NCBI GenBank assembly: GCA_963556145.1 | Contig: OY744462.1 | Location: 5,270,001-5,334,000 of the forward strand | Source of the DNA: Hygrocybe punicea | Lineage: Eukaryota; Basidiomycota; Agaricomycetes; Agaricales; Hygrophoraceae | DNA: 64,000 nt | Reading direction: 5' to 3' | Shown here: positions 44,901 to 56,579 of the stretch, piece after piece | Numbering within the stretch: the first letter of the stretch is position 1 | How the letters are laid out: each line of letters starts with the position of its first letter | Program-made: the position numbers and the translations under genes | Notes under the pieces: model-generated | Databases searched by the model: none | Told to the model about the DNA's origin: nothing | What the model saw: the letters and a program-made list of their open reading frames with translations, nothing else

Positions 44901-45295
44901 GTGTTGGCGCTTCCATCGGTAGTTTTGCGCGATATCTGACCTGTGGAGTCTTGTTCAGTTCGCGCAGAGGCTGTGCGCGTAATAATTTCAGGACCAGCGT
45001 CTTCAGTGTTTAACGGAGCGGGATTCAAACGTAGAGGTGTTGTCATCTGCGTAAAAAGTGGTGCAAGAGGCTCTTCGATGACGGGCAATGGACGAAAAGA
45101 GAGATCGGGCAATGGTTTGAACGGTACAATTGAGCTGGGCGTGGAAGTTGCGCGTTGCGGTGGGGGCCATTCGGGAAGAGGGGGAAGCTGGAGGAACTTC
45201 TCCTTCGGCGTTGGGGTGACATCTTTGTCTACGATGGAATCCTTGTCCTTGTCCTTTGTACCTCGATGAAAGCGTTGAAATAAAGCCCTCATCAT
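41913..45295 (-). CDS. Rho guanine nucleotide exchange factor (DH-PH)
   Basis: Minus strand; the first good ATG is at 45295 (MMRALFQRFHRGTKDKDKDS). About 300 Ser/Pro-rich residues lead to RQEVLFEILASEER, an intron at about 44350-44405, and YVAELLKMRDTFIDPLL: the first conserved helix of a DH domain. After a long disordered insert the DH domain resumes (ALRKRYDEQYPLVRSLADVF, ITLSKPFQRLLKYPLLFQNL). A PH-like domain follows (DLWLVVFNDVVLQC, NLYKFIKIETWAIGD). The C-terminus is low-complexity and ends at 41913. Such proteins load GTP on Rho/Cdc42 GTPases controlling polarity. The insert of about 200 residues between the first DH helix and the rest is unusual. Confidence 0.85.
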
Positions 45296-45499
45296 GGAGA
45301 GAAGGATCGTCGAGGAACGCCCCAGCTTTGAAGACGGACTGTCCAATTTTCAAGCAAAACGTTGCGCAGCAGGAGATAGAGAAAGAAAACGTGGCAGGGA
45401 GCGGATGGGGTATAAAAAGTGCAAGGGTGGTCACGGTCAGTACATGTACAGGATGGGCCGGAGGCAAAAGCAGAAACTGCCAAAAACATATTCTGCCTC
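45296..45499. promoter_or_regulatory. Divergent promoter, RhoGEF / methyltransferase
   Basis: About 204 bp separate the two start codons. There is a short TATAAAA-like word at about 45411-45417, oriented to the right-hand gene. No other site is recognised. Confidence 0.4.
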
Positions 45500-46434
45500 A
45501 TGTTGACCTCCATGTCCAGCTCACCCCTTCCAGCTCACCAGACCAAACATCTTCGGGTTCTCCACTATCCTTTTGCTGATTCTCACTTTCTTCTTCATCA
45601 GCTCGACAACGGCGACTCAAACGGGACAGCGCTCTGGCTCGGTGCTCAATGCCTTGCTTTGTTTCTCGCTCAAATTCACACCAAGCTCAGATCGCGGTCT
45701 TACCCGGGCGGCGAACGTCTGAGGGCCGTGGAACTAGGCAGTGGCATCGGGCTTACTGCGTGAGTAGTGTCCAGTTGTTTGCGACCAGTGATAAGTTCTC
45801 AGATTCATCTTCAGCCTTGTTCTGCGTGCTTTAGGCTGGGACGTCCTTGCAACGGACATACCTAATGTTATATCCACTGTTCTTCATCAGAACGTTCAGA
45901 ACAATACCGTTGACTGTGTTGTTGATAAGTCTCTGAAGGATGATCCTGTCATCCAAGTCCGGGAACTAGACTGGACGGTGCATCCGAATCGATGGATATG
46001 GGACAACGACAAGGTGATAGCATCTTCCACTCAACATGTGCCGCCATCTCGACCTGCCAAAACACAATTACACCCTCCCTTTGATCTTATCATATCCTCC
46101 GACACTCTCTATGACCCTGCCCTTACTCAGCCGCTTCTTCGCACTCTTCACGCTATTAGCATCGCCTCCCTATCCGCCTCTGCACGTCCGCCACCCATAT
46201 ATCTTTGCATCGAGCGCCGTGACCCTGCCTTGATCGATCAAACGCTCCAGGAAGCGAGGGACGTCTGGAAATTCAGCGTTAATCGTATTCCTACGAGAAA
46301 GTTGATCAAAGCAATGAGCAAGGGTGGAATTAAATGGGCGAAAGCGGATTGGGAAGGCATTGAGATATGGAACTTGATATTATTACATGGTAAGTAAATC
46401 TTAGGCTTCCTGATAAAATGACACGGTATTAGTG
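45500..46434 (+). CDS. Protein-lysine methyltransferase, METTL21-like
   Basis: Starts at ATG 45500 or 45512 (MLTSMSSSPLPAHQTKHLRV). ALWLGAQCLALFLAQI and the SAM-binding motif LRAVELGSGIGLTA precede an intron (about 45760-45815). Then LGWDVLATDIPNVI, VRELDWT, DLIISSDTLYDPALTQPLL and YLCIERRDPALIDQT follow: the pattern of family 16 seven-beta-strand methyltransferases that modify lysines of translation factors or chaperones. The frame reaches TAA at 46397 directly, but a GT donor at the same place and an AG at about 46430 would instead give a two-codon last exon ending near 46434. The substrate cannot be told from sequence. Confidence 0.8.
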
Positions 46435-46810
46435 TAATAGTGCGTATACAATGAGCAGCACAGCATCGATACTCGTAGTCTCCTCGTCCAAATAAGGACC
46501 TTCAGAAATCTCACAAGAACAATTAGCTGAAGCAACATTACTGGACAAAAGAAAACAATTATACAAAGTGTATTTTCGCCTTAGTTTGTTCGTAAAACGA
46601 AAAGAAGAGTGTCTCCAGCCAACATGATATCGTCGTAATCTAAATACGCTTGCGAATAGATAATCGTCGTGATTGTTCGTCACCCAGCGTGATGTAGTGA
46701 GTGACACCGAGTGGGGATATCATGCACCAATGGTTACACCACTGGGCTCTATGGTACTGCAGTGACCGGCCCATCAAACACTCGAGAGACCATCACATAC
46801 AAAAAGGCAC
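46435..46810. other. Tail-to-tail spacer
   Basis: 376 bp between convergent genes, with no tRNA or coding frame that I can support. Confidence 0.5.
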
Positions 46811-47527
46811 TCACGAAACAGAGAACACGAGGCCGTCCTCTGCTTCATCCTCGCGACGCGTAGAAACAACTCTTAACATCCGGTCAAATCCATGGCTCGA
46901 CTGCGTCAACTACTGTCAGGGTATGTTCCTCGTACATGTCACGCCATGAACTCGAACGAACCAAGTCTCGCCAAGTCTCTTCTTCGTCGTTTTCAGTTTG
47001 AAGTTGGTACAGCTGCAAGAAACCTTTGAATCTACCAGCGGTTCCTTAATCAACATCACTATAGGACATAGATAGCGGCAAAACATGCTGACGTTAGTTC
47101 CCCTGCAGGCGTAACGTCCAAGAACTCGACCAGCTCCTCCTTAGTCTCGTTGGAGAATGGTGCGCCGTTCGTATCGCGTGCCCAAGCATCTAGGCCCTCC
47201 GGGGTGAGGTAGGCACCCTCTGGTGGGATCAGCAGATCCAGATGTTTGTCTGGCGTGAGGTTGACTGGTGGTGAAGGCACACAATACTTGCCAAAGATGT
47301 GCTTCAAGCATCTTTCCAGCTGGGGTAAAAATGGAATATTGAACAGTAGTCAGATGGTTTTGACCACGAACACGCTGAAGAGAGATAGATTTAACCTGGT
47401 CAGAAATGCCACCGTCGTCGTCTAGCAGTTGGACTCCTGGCTGGGCATTTCGTCGTCCCTGTCGAGAGCCGGGTTCAGGTGTCTCTGGACGCAGAGATTG
47501 TATGCCAATGTCGAATCCTTCGCCCAT
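46811..47527 (-). CDS. EF-hand-like protein, unrecognised
   Basis: Minus strand. Exons joined through introns of about 50-75 nt give MGEGFDIGIQSLRPETPEPG (ATG 47527), LERCLKHIFGKYCVPSPPVN, DLLIPPEGAYLTPEGLDAWA, EELVEFLDVTPAGELT, RFKGFLQLYQLQTENDEEET, WRDLSSHGFDRML, ending at TGA 46811-46813. The D-x-T-x-x-G-E-L-T segment followed by GFLQLY looks like the second half of an EF-hand. An upstream ATG at 47650 (MSRLENFGSLFN) could be the true start through one more intron. The role is unknown. Confidence 0.65.
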
Positions 47528-47650
47528 AGAGATCAGAAGCAATGGCGAGAGAAACTTGAAAACCTCCTGAATGACAATGAAGAAAACCACGAGCCACGTG
47601 TTCCAAACTTGAACGTTGAACAGCGAGCCAAAATTTTCTAAACGGGACAT

Positions 47651-49242
47651 TCAAGTTATGTCAACGACGGTCACCGTGGTCAGGACATACGGCATCGCAA
47701 AAGAAAACAGAACCGTGGAGGTTACATGTTACAGTTGATGTGGTCATGTTACCCCGAAGCAGACAATCATATTCCATTCATGGATCCTCAGACAAATGGA
47801 AAAGTTTGGGTATCTCATCCTCAACCATATTCAACAAGAGCTTGGGGGTGCACCTGAATTGTCAGGAGAAGAGATTGAAGATTGAAGATTTGGCGGGCGC
47901 ATCAAGCAGTTTTTGCAACTCTCCTCAAGTGGGAAACTGCTGATTGTCCAAGTCTTATGCAAGGTGTGCTAATAATATTTCCTCCATGAGTGCCCATGCC
48001 TAATGGGATCTTAACCTCAGTGAAAATTGACATGAATTGTAATGAACCGGACTGAACCTGAGTGAATGAACCGATATGAATAGGGTTGGAATGATAACTG
48101 GTGCGATGACCAACCATTCTGGGTAAGTCGGGCTGCGAACCGATTGGAAAACCGTCCGGTCACCGTGACGGGAATGTCACGTTCGAGCCCCTAGAGGCCC
48201 CACGCGAGCAGCCAAACAGGGACCCCAAGAAACGCATCGCCTTCCCCAATCTCGATCGATCTCCCCTCAACAAAACAAAACATTGCGTTCCACGCTGGCG
48301 GCCCCCCCCCACTCCGCGCGCAAATTCGAACTTGGCGACCGCACCAAACCACCAACATTGCAGGCAAGAGAATGACAAAAGAGTGGGGGCAACGGGGGGA
48401 CCAAAAAGAAATCACCGGAGCATTGGCAAAAGCCGAATGATGGCGTTGCCGGCAACAACAATTCGGCTGGGATGGGGGGAATTCCCACCCAATATGGTAC
48501 GTGTTCTGGGAGGCCAATCACTCACCGAATGTATTTTCTGACCACCGTTATCATGGGCCCATCCATTAGTGCATGAAAAACAAAGCGCGGTAATGGGGAG
48601 GGTTGTTACTGATCCCGGGAGAGACTCGAGAGAGGGAGAAGCCAGAGAGTTGGGGCCGGGCTGCGAGGTTTCAAATTGGCCCAGAGGCGAATTAGATTGG
48701 CCCTGGCTCGGTTGGTACGTCTATTTCGGCAGGGCCGTTCCTGCTTGTCAGCAGGGATTGTCTTTTGAAACGTCTTTTCGCGGTTCTGACATTGCCTCAC
48801 AGTTACATTTTCCTCAGCGAAAAGCCATCCGCAAGCCCCGCAGGGCGCAAAAAAAACGGTCCAACGATCTCGGTAAGACGGTCCCTATTTCTAACCCCGC
48901 TAAACTGACCTTGCCAAATGTCAATGCCCGCGCCACCGTGACCGGTACCCACCCCAGTGATGGCGTCCCTAGTGGATGAGTGAGCACCCCGTTGACATTT
49001 TCACCGTTGACTCTAAGGTGCGTGGGCACCACTCATGCATATTTTATATTTTATTTCTTTTTTCTGAACATTTTTACTTACACAACGCCGGCACCAACGC
49101 CCAGCCAATCAACACCACACCACACCAACTCAAAGCCGCCGCCAAGATGTCGCCGCGGCCTAATGGCATCGAAACGCGAGCCGACACGTATGCGAAGAAC
49201 GGGGAGGATGGCAACAACAGTCAAGCGGCCCACGGCAACTTT
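47651..49242. repeat. Repeat-like non-coding region, GC- and C-rich
   Basis: No gene is supported. The stretch 48030-48180 has AACCG/GAACC words. 48280-48530 and 48850-48990 are GC-rich, with CGGTCC- and CACCGTGAC-type words. At 49030-49085 there is an AT-rich stretch like the intron-like spacers at 8343-8820. Open frames lack motifs. The region probably belongs to the same non-autonomous repeat as the adjacent tandem array. Confidence 0.45.
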
Positions 49243-49865
49243 TTCAACCACCAGGATGCCCTACCCTGCCCCGTTTTCGATGACCTACGGCTCGTGTACA
49301 CCCCCCACGCTCCATTTCCGTTGAAAACGAGCGGTCGGGGGGTCTCAGGACCTCGCGTTCCCGCTGTCTACCCAACCACCACCACCCCCCCCCCCCCTTT
49401 TTTCAACCACCAGGACTCCCCTCCCCGCCCCGTTTTTGACCACCTACGGCTCGTGTACACCCCCCACGCTCTGTTTCCGTTGAAAACGAGCGGTCGGGGG
49501 GTCTCAGGATCCCACGTTCCCGCTGTCTGCCCAACCACCACCCCCCCACCTTTTTCAACCACCAGGACTCCCCTCCCCACCCCGTCTTCGACCACCTACG
49601 GCTCGTGTACACCCCCCGCGCTCCATTTCCGTTGAAAACGAGCGGTCGGGGGGTCTCAGGATCCCATGTTCCGGCTGTCTGCTCAACCACCACCACCCAC
49701 CTTTTTCAACCACCAGGACTCCCCTGCCCGCCCCGTCTTTGACCATCTACGGCTCATGTACAACCCCCGCGCTTCGTTTCCATTGAAAACGAGCGGTCGG
49801 GGGTCTCAGGACCTCGCGTTCCGGCCGTCTGCCCAACCACCACCCCCCCTTTATCATCCACCAGG
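49243..49865 (+). repeat. Tandem repeat, four units of about 147-159 bp
   Basis: Units start TTCAACCACCAGG at 49243, 49402, 49554 and 49705. Each contains CTACGGCTCRTGTACA, GTTGAAAACGAGCGGTCGGG and a CCACCACC tract. Frames open through several units on both strands are repeat artefacts. The array resembles the reverse complement of 10633-11046 at lower identity; the GC-rich units here appear less mutated at CpG. Confidence 0.9.
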
Positions 49866-50129
49866 ACGCGTGGACAGGACGCAGACCATGACGGCGCCAA
49901 TGCAGGGACGGTAACGAGGAGAGGACACAATGAGCACCCACCACCTGTAAACCACCTCGCGAACCACGCCAGCCATGTCAATTGACATGGCGCCGCATTT
50001 GCGAGGTTGCAAGGTTGTGGTGGGTTGCGACGAAGACACCTGCATCCACAAGGTCACCAGGAGGTGGGTGGGTGGCCTGCCGCTCAACATCACAGGAGGC
50101 ATTAGACCTTTGAGACCGAAAATGTGCAG

Positions 50130-50152
50130 TAATAATAATAATAATAATAATT
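50130..50152. repeat. (AAT)n microsatellite
   Basis: About seven AAT/TAA units just upstream of the tyrosine recombinase gene. Confidence 0.9.
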
Positions 50153-50231
50153 AATTAAAAAGTGAGATTACATATAATTGCACAGCCAGTGATGAGCACA
50201 GCCACAATCCGCACCTTCAAGTTGTGTTTCG

Positions 50232-53200
50232 ATGTCGACAGAGTTATCCTCACCGTTCGCTGGTCTTCTTCGAGTCATCAATCCCCAGGATGGTGAGGAA
50301 AGGCCTGAAGCATTAGAAGTGCAAGATGATTTAGAGGGAGAGCAGGAGACCTTACTTGCTGAAGAGGCTCCTGATGATCCCAATTTGTCAGACTTGCATG
50401 ATGTGCTTCTTCAAGCCTCGAAAGGTGTGACGGAGAGCACTGACAGTGGGTATCAGAGGTGAGATACATTTTTATATATGCTATGAAATTTGCCATAATG
50501 CTGAGGGACTATTGCTTACCACAGGCTCATGAAACAGTGTCAAACCTTCCTTGTGGCCAAAGGACTCATTCAAGAAAATGAAGCTTTTTTCTCACCAAAG
50601 CCAAGGCAAGATGCTCCATTGTGCATTGCAGCTTGGATTATGAACCAGTGAGTGTTGCTCTCATTATTATTAATAATTGACTATATACTGGTCACTTGAA
50701 GATGTGATGAGATCCTACTTGATGGCTCCAAGAGACTTGTTTCAGAGGAGCGTAGCACCTATTCTTATGCCCAGAAGATGCGTGCTGCTGTAACATATGC
50801 CTTTGGACGACTTCATGGACTTGGATCTCTTCCTTGGCATGCTAGTGAAAGCACAGGAAGAATGGTTGGTAACCCATCAGTCTCTAATGAGGTTTCAAGC
50901 TACATGGTTAGCCTGCGAAGGCGAAAGGTGAGTGCACTTTTGTTACGTTTCCAACTCCGCTTCCAACCCCGATGCCCATTCCGTTACCCACCATGACGAT
51001 TCTGCATTGCACACCTTCCTTTTTCATTTCATTTTGTCCTTTGTCTTCCTTTCAACGTCATTGTTTCTTCATTTGGACATCCTTGTATTTTCTTATTCTT
51101 GTTCTCTTTTTGCCCCTTCTTCTAGAACAATCCAGACCGACCATGGACATCTCCCACGTGACCTTGTTGTACCCGAATAGTCTCCTTGCCGATGGACGTC
51201 ACCGACATTGTCTTTTCCCTTCGATATCTTGTTTACGCTATCCCACGACAAACCGATCACAATGGCTGTACTCCCGACACAGCTCATTACTGTAATTGTT
51301 ATTGGCAGCATTGCCATCACCTTCCTGATCGGTTTCTACCTTGTTATGATCTATCTTTGGCATCGGCACCGAAACCCTTCCACCATTGATACTTCTGACT
51401 TCCACCTCAACAATATATCGACACGTAATTGACAATTGCCATTCCCGGATATTTGGTTTCCATATTCGTACCCTGTGCCCACCATTATCCTCCCTGACGA
51501 TCCGACGACATTCCTCACCTGCATGCGAACTCTGAACAATCCCCGATCACGGGACATTTCACTGTTCTCTCTAATCCGACCATTGCCGAAGCACATTCTT
51601 TTGGACTTCGACCACAGACCATACGACTTCCCAAACAGTGAACCAACCCCTATCGCATATTGTTCGCACGACACCGCTTCAATGCAGTACCCGACGACTT
51701 GTTCCCACAGCTTGTCACTCATGCCATGACTCGAAACCTGGACCCACATTCATTTATCCTTTTCCATCTTTCATCTTGATACCTCCCACACTCGTTTACA
51801 ATGATACCCTTTCTTGGACGAATACCGACATCACGTGGACCTTCTTGTTCCACAAACAGGACAAGACATCACTCCTCGATACGTCATCGACACAGACATC
51901 GTCATCCGGTACAGCTTGTGCTGTTCACATGTCTGACCTCGACTAGCCCACTGTCCTAGTTGGTTTTTTCCTCTATACATTCCTTCATTTTCTTTCATAC
52001 CAACCTTGCCACTATATCCACGCTACCTCAAGACACTCTCATCACCAACCCCACACTGGACGATACCCATCTTCAACCCGACCGTGCAATGCACTTGCCA
52101 AACTGCACACTTGCCCGTTACAGCAAGTGTAGACCCCGAATTGGCAATTCTGCATGTCACATGATCCGATGACAAATCATCCGAGTCATCCGGACCTCTT
52201 CTATCCTCAACGACACCCGGGCCTCCAGTTGGATCGCGAGAACATCGACATGAGGACGCCTCATGTGCGCCTCATGGTGAACACATGGTAGAGTTGGACA
52301 TGTTGTAGCTTCATGGTTGTATTTCTATTTACCTCCCCTCAAGACCAGTCACTATATATACTGTTCTTGTTGTTGGTTCGGACTTTTTCTTCTTTTCCTT
52401 TCTTTACATTTAGTCTGGTTCTTGGGGCAGACTCATCTTGTTTTGGGTAACCCCCACGGCTCGCAATAACATTAGACCTTGACCCCCCCCTTCTTAGCAG
52501 TGTTGTCTTAGCTGTAAGCAACAATGAAAGCTGCTGTTCTCCCCTCTGGAAGCCGATCCCCTGTTAAGTTGATTGTTGCCGGAGCCCGCTGCAGAAGCGA
52601 TCCGTAACAACTTTAGCCATACTGACAATGTAGAAAAAACTAAAGTGGACCTTTAGGTTCGTGCAGGAGAGACTTCAACGAGTGCTCGGGCCATCACATC
52701 TGTAAGATTTCACCAACACTAACACATATTGACTGAAAGTCTTATCCTTTCAGGCAATCATGATGAAAATGTATGACTATAATCACCAGGATGACATTTG
52801 GGCCATCCAAGATTATGCTGCAGGATCTCGTACTCAACAGCAAGACTCTTCTAGCCTCCATCAGTGGGGAGGTGGTCGTTCTCGTCGTCTATTGCAAGCT
52901 GCATACACAATTGCATTCCTGTGCTTGTTGCGATTTGATGAAGTCCTGAAGATCCAAGCACAGGATATTAATATTGTATCTTCAACCTGTGTTGTTCTCA
53001 CTCTACCATTCCGCAAGACCAGTCAATTTGGAGGCAAGTAAATCATCTTTCCACAAAGCAGAATCTGGCTGAATTTATTGCCAGATATCAAACCTTTTGT
53101 TCTATTTGCACTACCTGAACATGAAGCTCACCTCTGCCCTGTCCGTGCTCTTGCAGAGTGGCTTGCAGAAGCAAAGCTATCCGGAGGTTACATCTTTCGG

Positions 53201-53604
53201 AAGATAGCTTCAGGTGACCGTGTATCAGAATCCAACCGTCCAATGGTATGTATTTTTACTAAATGTAATAACAGATTACCAGCTAAAGGTATGGACAGAC
53301 TTCTGATCAATTCCTGGAACTGTTCAGAAACAACCTTTTGGATGTTGGTATTGATCCTCATCCATATGGAACTCACTCTTTCCGTCGTGGAGGATGCCAG
53401 TATCTTTCTTCTGAGCGTCGGTGGCCAATTCGTCGAATCTGTGAGTGGGGAGGATGGAGTACTGAGTTCACAAGCTTGACAATTGTCAAGTATCTCATCT
53501 CATGGAATGATGATCCCACTGAGCCAAGGGAGGCCTTTTTTGATCCAAACCGTGCTCCAACAGTCAAATGTCCAACTTGTGGTAGAACCTGTCCTTGTGC
53601 TTGA
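50232..53604 (+). CDS. Tyrosine recombinase (Crypton-like), solo LTR in an intron
   Basis: ATG 50232: MSTELSSPFAGLLRVINPQD. Introns join exons coding LMKQCQTFLVAKGLIQENE, YAQKMRAAVTYAFGRLHGLG, VRAGETSTSARAITSAIMMK and the catalytic half. Tyrosine-recombinase residues are all visible: Arg in LCLLRFDEVLKI, Lys in LPFRKTSQFG, HxxR in YGTHSFRRGGCQYL, Trp in WGGWSTEF and Tyr in LTIVKYLIS. The C-terminus has CPTCGRTCPCA. The intron at 50928-52656 contains a 1669-bp solo LTR; without it the intron would be 55 nt. The intron after QFG has a GC donor (gcaagt, about 53034). The coding frame looks intact. It probably catalyses strand exchange for a Crypton-type element. Confidence 0.8.
50941..52609 (-). 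mobile_element. Solo LTR, family A copy 2 (1669 bp), target duplication ACTTT
   Basis: Reverse orientation copy of 3125-4775. TGTTAC and GTAACA ends, flanked by ACTTT at 50936-50940 and 52610-52614. It lies wholly inside an intron of the tyrosine recombinase gene, antisense to it. The interior has no retrotransposon genes. Confidence 0.95.
51262..51432 (+). other. Antisense ORF in LTR-A copy 2, counterpart of 4299-4469
   Basis: 57 codons from ATG 51262 to TGA 51430-51432, with one hydrophobic segment (VIVIGSIAITFLIGFYLVMI) and a basic tail. After the TGA the same frame stays open to 51729. Both features are shared with copy 1. Confidence 0.35.
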
Positions 53605-54022
53605 CCACTGGTATATTCATTATATCTTCTGTTTTATTGCTTTACTTCATGTTTTTCATATGTTGTCCATTCTATCACTATCTTTTGTAATTGTATCTCT
53701 TCAACACCATTTGAATAACTAAACATTAACTCAATGCTTGACCTGCAAATGGAGATCTGCAGCAGGTTTAGGTAGGATAATGGTAATCAACTGAGGAAGT
53801 TCTCAAGTACTTTCATAAGCTGCATCCCAACTCATCCTTTGAGCTAAGATCATGATAATCAACTGAGGAATTTCTCAAGTGCTTTTATAAGTCACATGGC
53901 CAGCTTCCTTCCCCATGCATTGGATATAATATTACATCCTTTCATAACTGTAGCTCTTCATTTCATTTCATTGACCTAAGAAGCATTAGAAAAGATCAAT
54001 AGACAATATATTGACAGAAACA
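53605..54022. repeat. Tail-to-tail spacer with a 36-bp direct repeat
   Basis: ATCAACTGAGGAA...TTCTCAAGT occurs at about 53780-53814 and again at about 53855-53889 with few changes. No gene is seen. The genes on either side converge here. Confidence 0.7.
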
Positions 54023-55805
54023 CTACACAGCATTTTGTAATGCACGGTAATGTTTAGCAATGGAAGTTGGATCACTCATAACTAACATCTGACTACCACG
54101 ACGGTAAGTGAAAAACTCAGAAAATGATACTCCATACTCTGCTTTGGCTTTATCAGCAGTAGCCTTGTCTTCAGCAAGGCGCTGCTTTCGGAGGTGTTGG
54201 CTGATGGCTGTAAATGTCATGACCTTACCATTTTCATGGCTGAACTCCTTCCAGAAATCTTCTGGAGTGCCAGCACGCCATCGTTCAACAATAACCTAGT
54301 TAATGTTGTCAGAGAGCTGAATTACATCAGATACAATCAAAGTCAAACCTTCCATTCAAACCACCTTGCTTTCATCCCCTTCCATTGATCCTTTTTTCCA
54401 TACTTGTACAGCTCTGGCCAGTGCACCACCGCAATAGGTTGGCCATTAACCACAAGGGGAGATGTCCCACTCCAATGTGCAGTCTGATCATCCCACATAC
54501 CATTAAGTCGTGGGATATCACCAGCAAAGGAGATAGCCGGAGGGTCAGGTATACTTTCCAATGTGAATTCCAGAACCTGACCATTGCCAAGCCTGAATGA
54601 ACGCTCAGGCAGGGATCCTTGCATGGCGGTCACCACAGCTGGGGTCCCAGATGATGGCTGTGAGGTTGGGCGACTGGACTGCGTGGCGTGGTGGGCCAAG
54701 GTTGGCGGTGAGGTGCTGACCTCATTCTGGTCATGGCCCTGGGTCACAACCCCATCGGACTGCGTGTGATTAAACTGCCTTATCATGGTACTTAGTTGTT
54801 GATAAAGGGCGTTCACATCCGGAGCCTGCCACTACAGCATTAGTGAAATTGCCTCGAATCCACATTAATGTACGTACTGTGAGTGGGACAGTTGTCCCAC
54901 AGGAGGATCCAATGGATGGTGTCCGTTCGAGTAGCAGGCCTGGTAACGGCTGCTGTGAGGTACTGTTCTGAGCCTGTAAAAAATTGGAGTGGCGTGAGCC
55001 CATTACCACATGTGAACGAGAGAAAACCAGACAAGAATGACGTACATGGTATAATCCCTCTGGTTGGATGCCACGGAGAGCCGGCGGCTTGTACGGAAAC
55101 ATGGCAACAAAACTTTCAGCCTAATCAAGCCAAAAGTGGATCAGCTCAAGCTAGCGTGGCGAATAAAGGTTAGCCACGTACCCATGGTATCAGCCCCCGA
55201 ATTTGCTCAGCGGTTCGCATATCCTTCGAGCGCTCGGTTGGGAGTGCTTGATGGATAACACCGTTCTCGTCGGGGACACCACGGCCAAGCAGTGCTTCGC
55301 GGCGCAGAGCAGATTGCTTGCTTTTTGATTTTTTGGGGCCTGGCCTTGGTCCTCGGTGTGGCCGCCTCGTGCTGGGGAGTAAACTGAAATATGAGAGGCA
55401 ATTATGATTTAGCAACAAGATAAAGTTTAAGCAGCCGAAGCACTCACTCTTCCCATGCTTTTTGGTCACCGCTGAAGGCCTCCAACCGCTCACGCAGCGT
55501 CGTGACGTTGCCGGAGATGGGAAGCTTAAATCCACGGCACCACTCTTTGAGAGTGGCTTTCGTTTGTCCACGCCTGTGCCGCCATGGCGCGCAAGGTCAG
55601 TTGGATAGATAGAAAGGGTCAAAAATGAATAAATAAACACTCACAGCGTCAAGTGAGAGATTTCACGCAGGCCATTGGGGCCCACTTGACCCGGAAATGG
55701 CAGAGAACCTTCACTATCGCGAGTTTGAGGTGCTATCGAAGGTGTTGGAACACTTTCTTTGACAGAGCTCGCATTGGCAATGGAAGCGGTCGGGGTCGGC
55801 TCCAT
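54023..55805 (-). CDS. SAP-domain protein with GCR1-like C-terminus
   Basis: Minus strand, likely start ATG 55805 (MEPTPTASIANASSVKESVP). After an intron (about 55575-55643) a SAP-like helix-turn-helix is visible: TKATLKEWCRGFKLPISGNV, then TTLRERLEAF. A basic linker (GPKKSKSKQSALRREALLGR) and Gln/Ser/Thr-rich exons follow. The C-terminal third reads WPELYKYGKKDQWKGMKARW, VIVERWRAGTPEDFWKEFS and an Ala/Lys-rich helix, ending at 54023. Short tryptophan-rich text of this kind resembles the GCR1_C DNA-binding domain found with Crypton recombinases, but that is an inference. Convergent with the recombinase gene. Confidence 0.6.
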
Positions 55806-56233
55806 GCGAGCTAACGAGGTCTCGGGGGAGGTCCAGAGACGGAGAGCGGGTGAAATTGCTCGGCCAATGGGATCGCGAGAGGCTAAGACGCGATCGACGA
55901 GGTACGCGAGGAGAAGGGTGCCGCCAGAAATGAGATCGATGGCGATCGTCAACAGCAAGATCACTGTTGTTGTCCAAGTGGCCAGTGAGTGTGAGGGCGT
56001 CGAGGGGGAGCGTTGGGGCGTGGGGACGAATGGGTGCCGTGGGTCCGCCTCGCCATCTGTTGTCGCGCTGGGGCCAGGGGACCTAAAATCGCGGCCGTGA
56101 GCTCAAAGTCGCCGATGTTTGCACATTTGCTTGGCGGCATTTGGTTGCCGAGAAACGGTCCGTGCCGAAAATAGATCGAAGCAACTCTGTTCCCGGCGTT
56201 TGCCGGGTGACGGGACCGTTTCATCTCAAGAGG
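55806..56233. other. Upstream region of the SAP-domain gene
   Basis: GC-rich, no supported gene. It contains CGGCGTTTGCCGGGTGACGG near 56197, which has words in common with 48150-48190; whether these are ends of one element is unclear. Confidence 0.4.
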
Positions 56234-56579
56234 AAGATAGGCCTCATTCATATACGACCATATGTGACATTTCGTGACAAATCATGTGCCCTCAGCCATT
56301 TCGAAACAAATGTGACATTTTGATTGAAAAGATAGCCTTGTTTGTAGGCATAGATCAAACTTGCTTTTGCATCTCCTCATTACTCAGGTCAAAAATAAAA
56401 ATTCTGCTTCCTGGGAGTTGTTTGGGATACAATTATGTGTGGTTCTCAGGAGCCATACATTTTATTTTTGAAATGTGGATGGAGGAGATAGGCATTTGGT
56501 GAGTTAAACTGTGTTTTACCTGCCAAGCGTGACAATTTTCATCACATGACATTAGTCGTATTTGAATGAGGCCTATCTT
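56234..56579. mobile_element. MITE-like inverted repeat element (346 bp)
   Basis: The ends are AAGATAGGCCTCATTCATAT and, read inward from the right, AAGATAGGCCTCATTCAAAT, with similarity over about 26 bp. No coding sequence and no clear target duplication. Confidence 0.65.

Noticed and set aside
46429..46707. 92-residue minus-strand frame between convergent genes
   Set aside because: No motif, no intron support and it overlaps the expected 3' UTRs.
48976..49746. 219-residue and other open frames across the GC-rich region
   Set aside because: They are tandem repeat units read in frame; the repeat lengths vary and no start or domain is convincing.
53188..53376. Frameshift suspected in the tyrosine recombinase before the HxxR block
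   Set aside because: Using the acceptor ...GGACAG before ACTTCTGATCAA puts the exons in phase, so no frameshift is needed.
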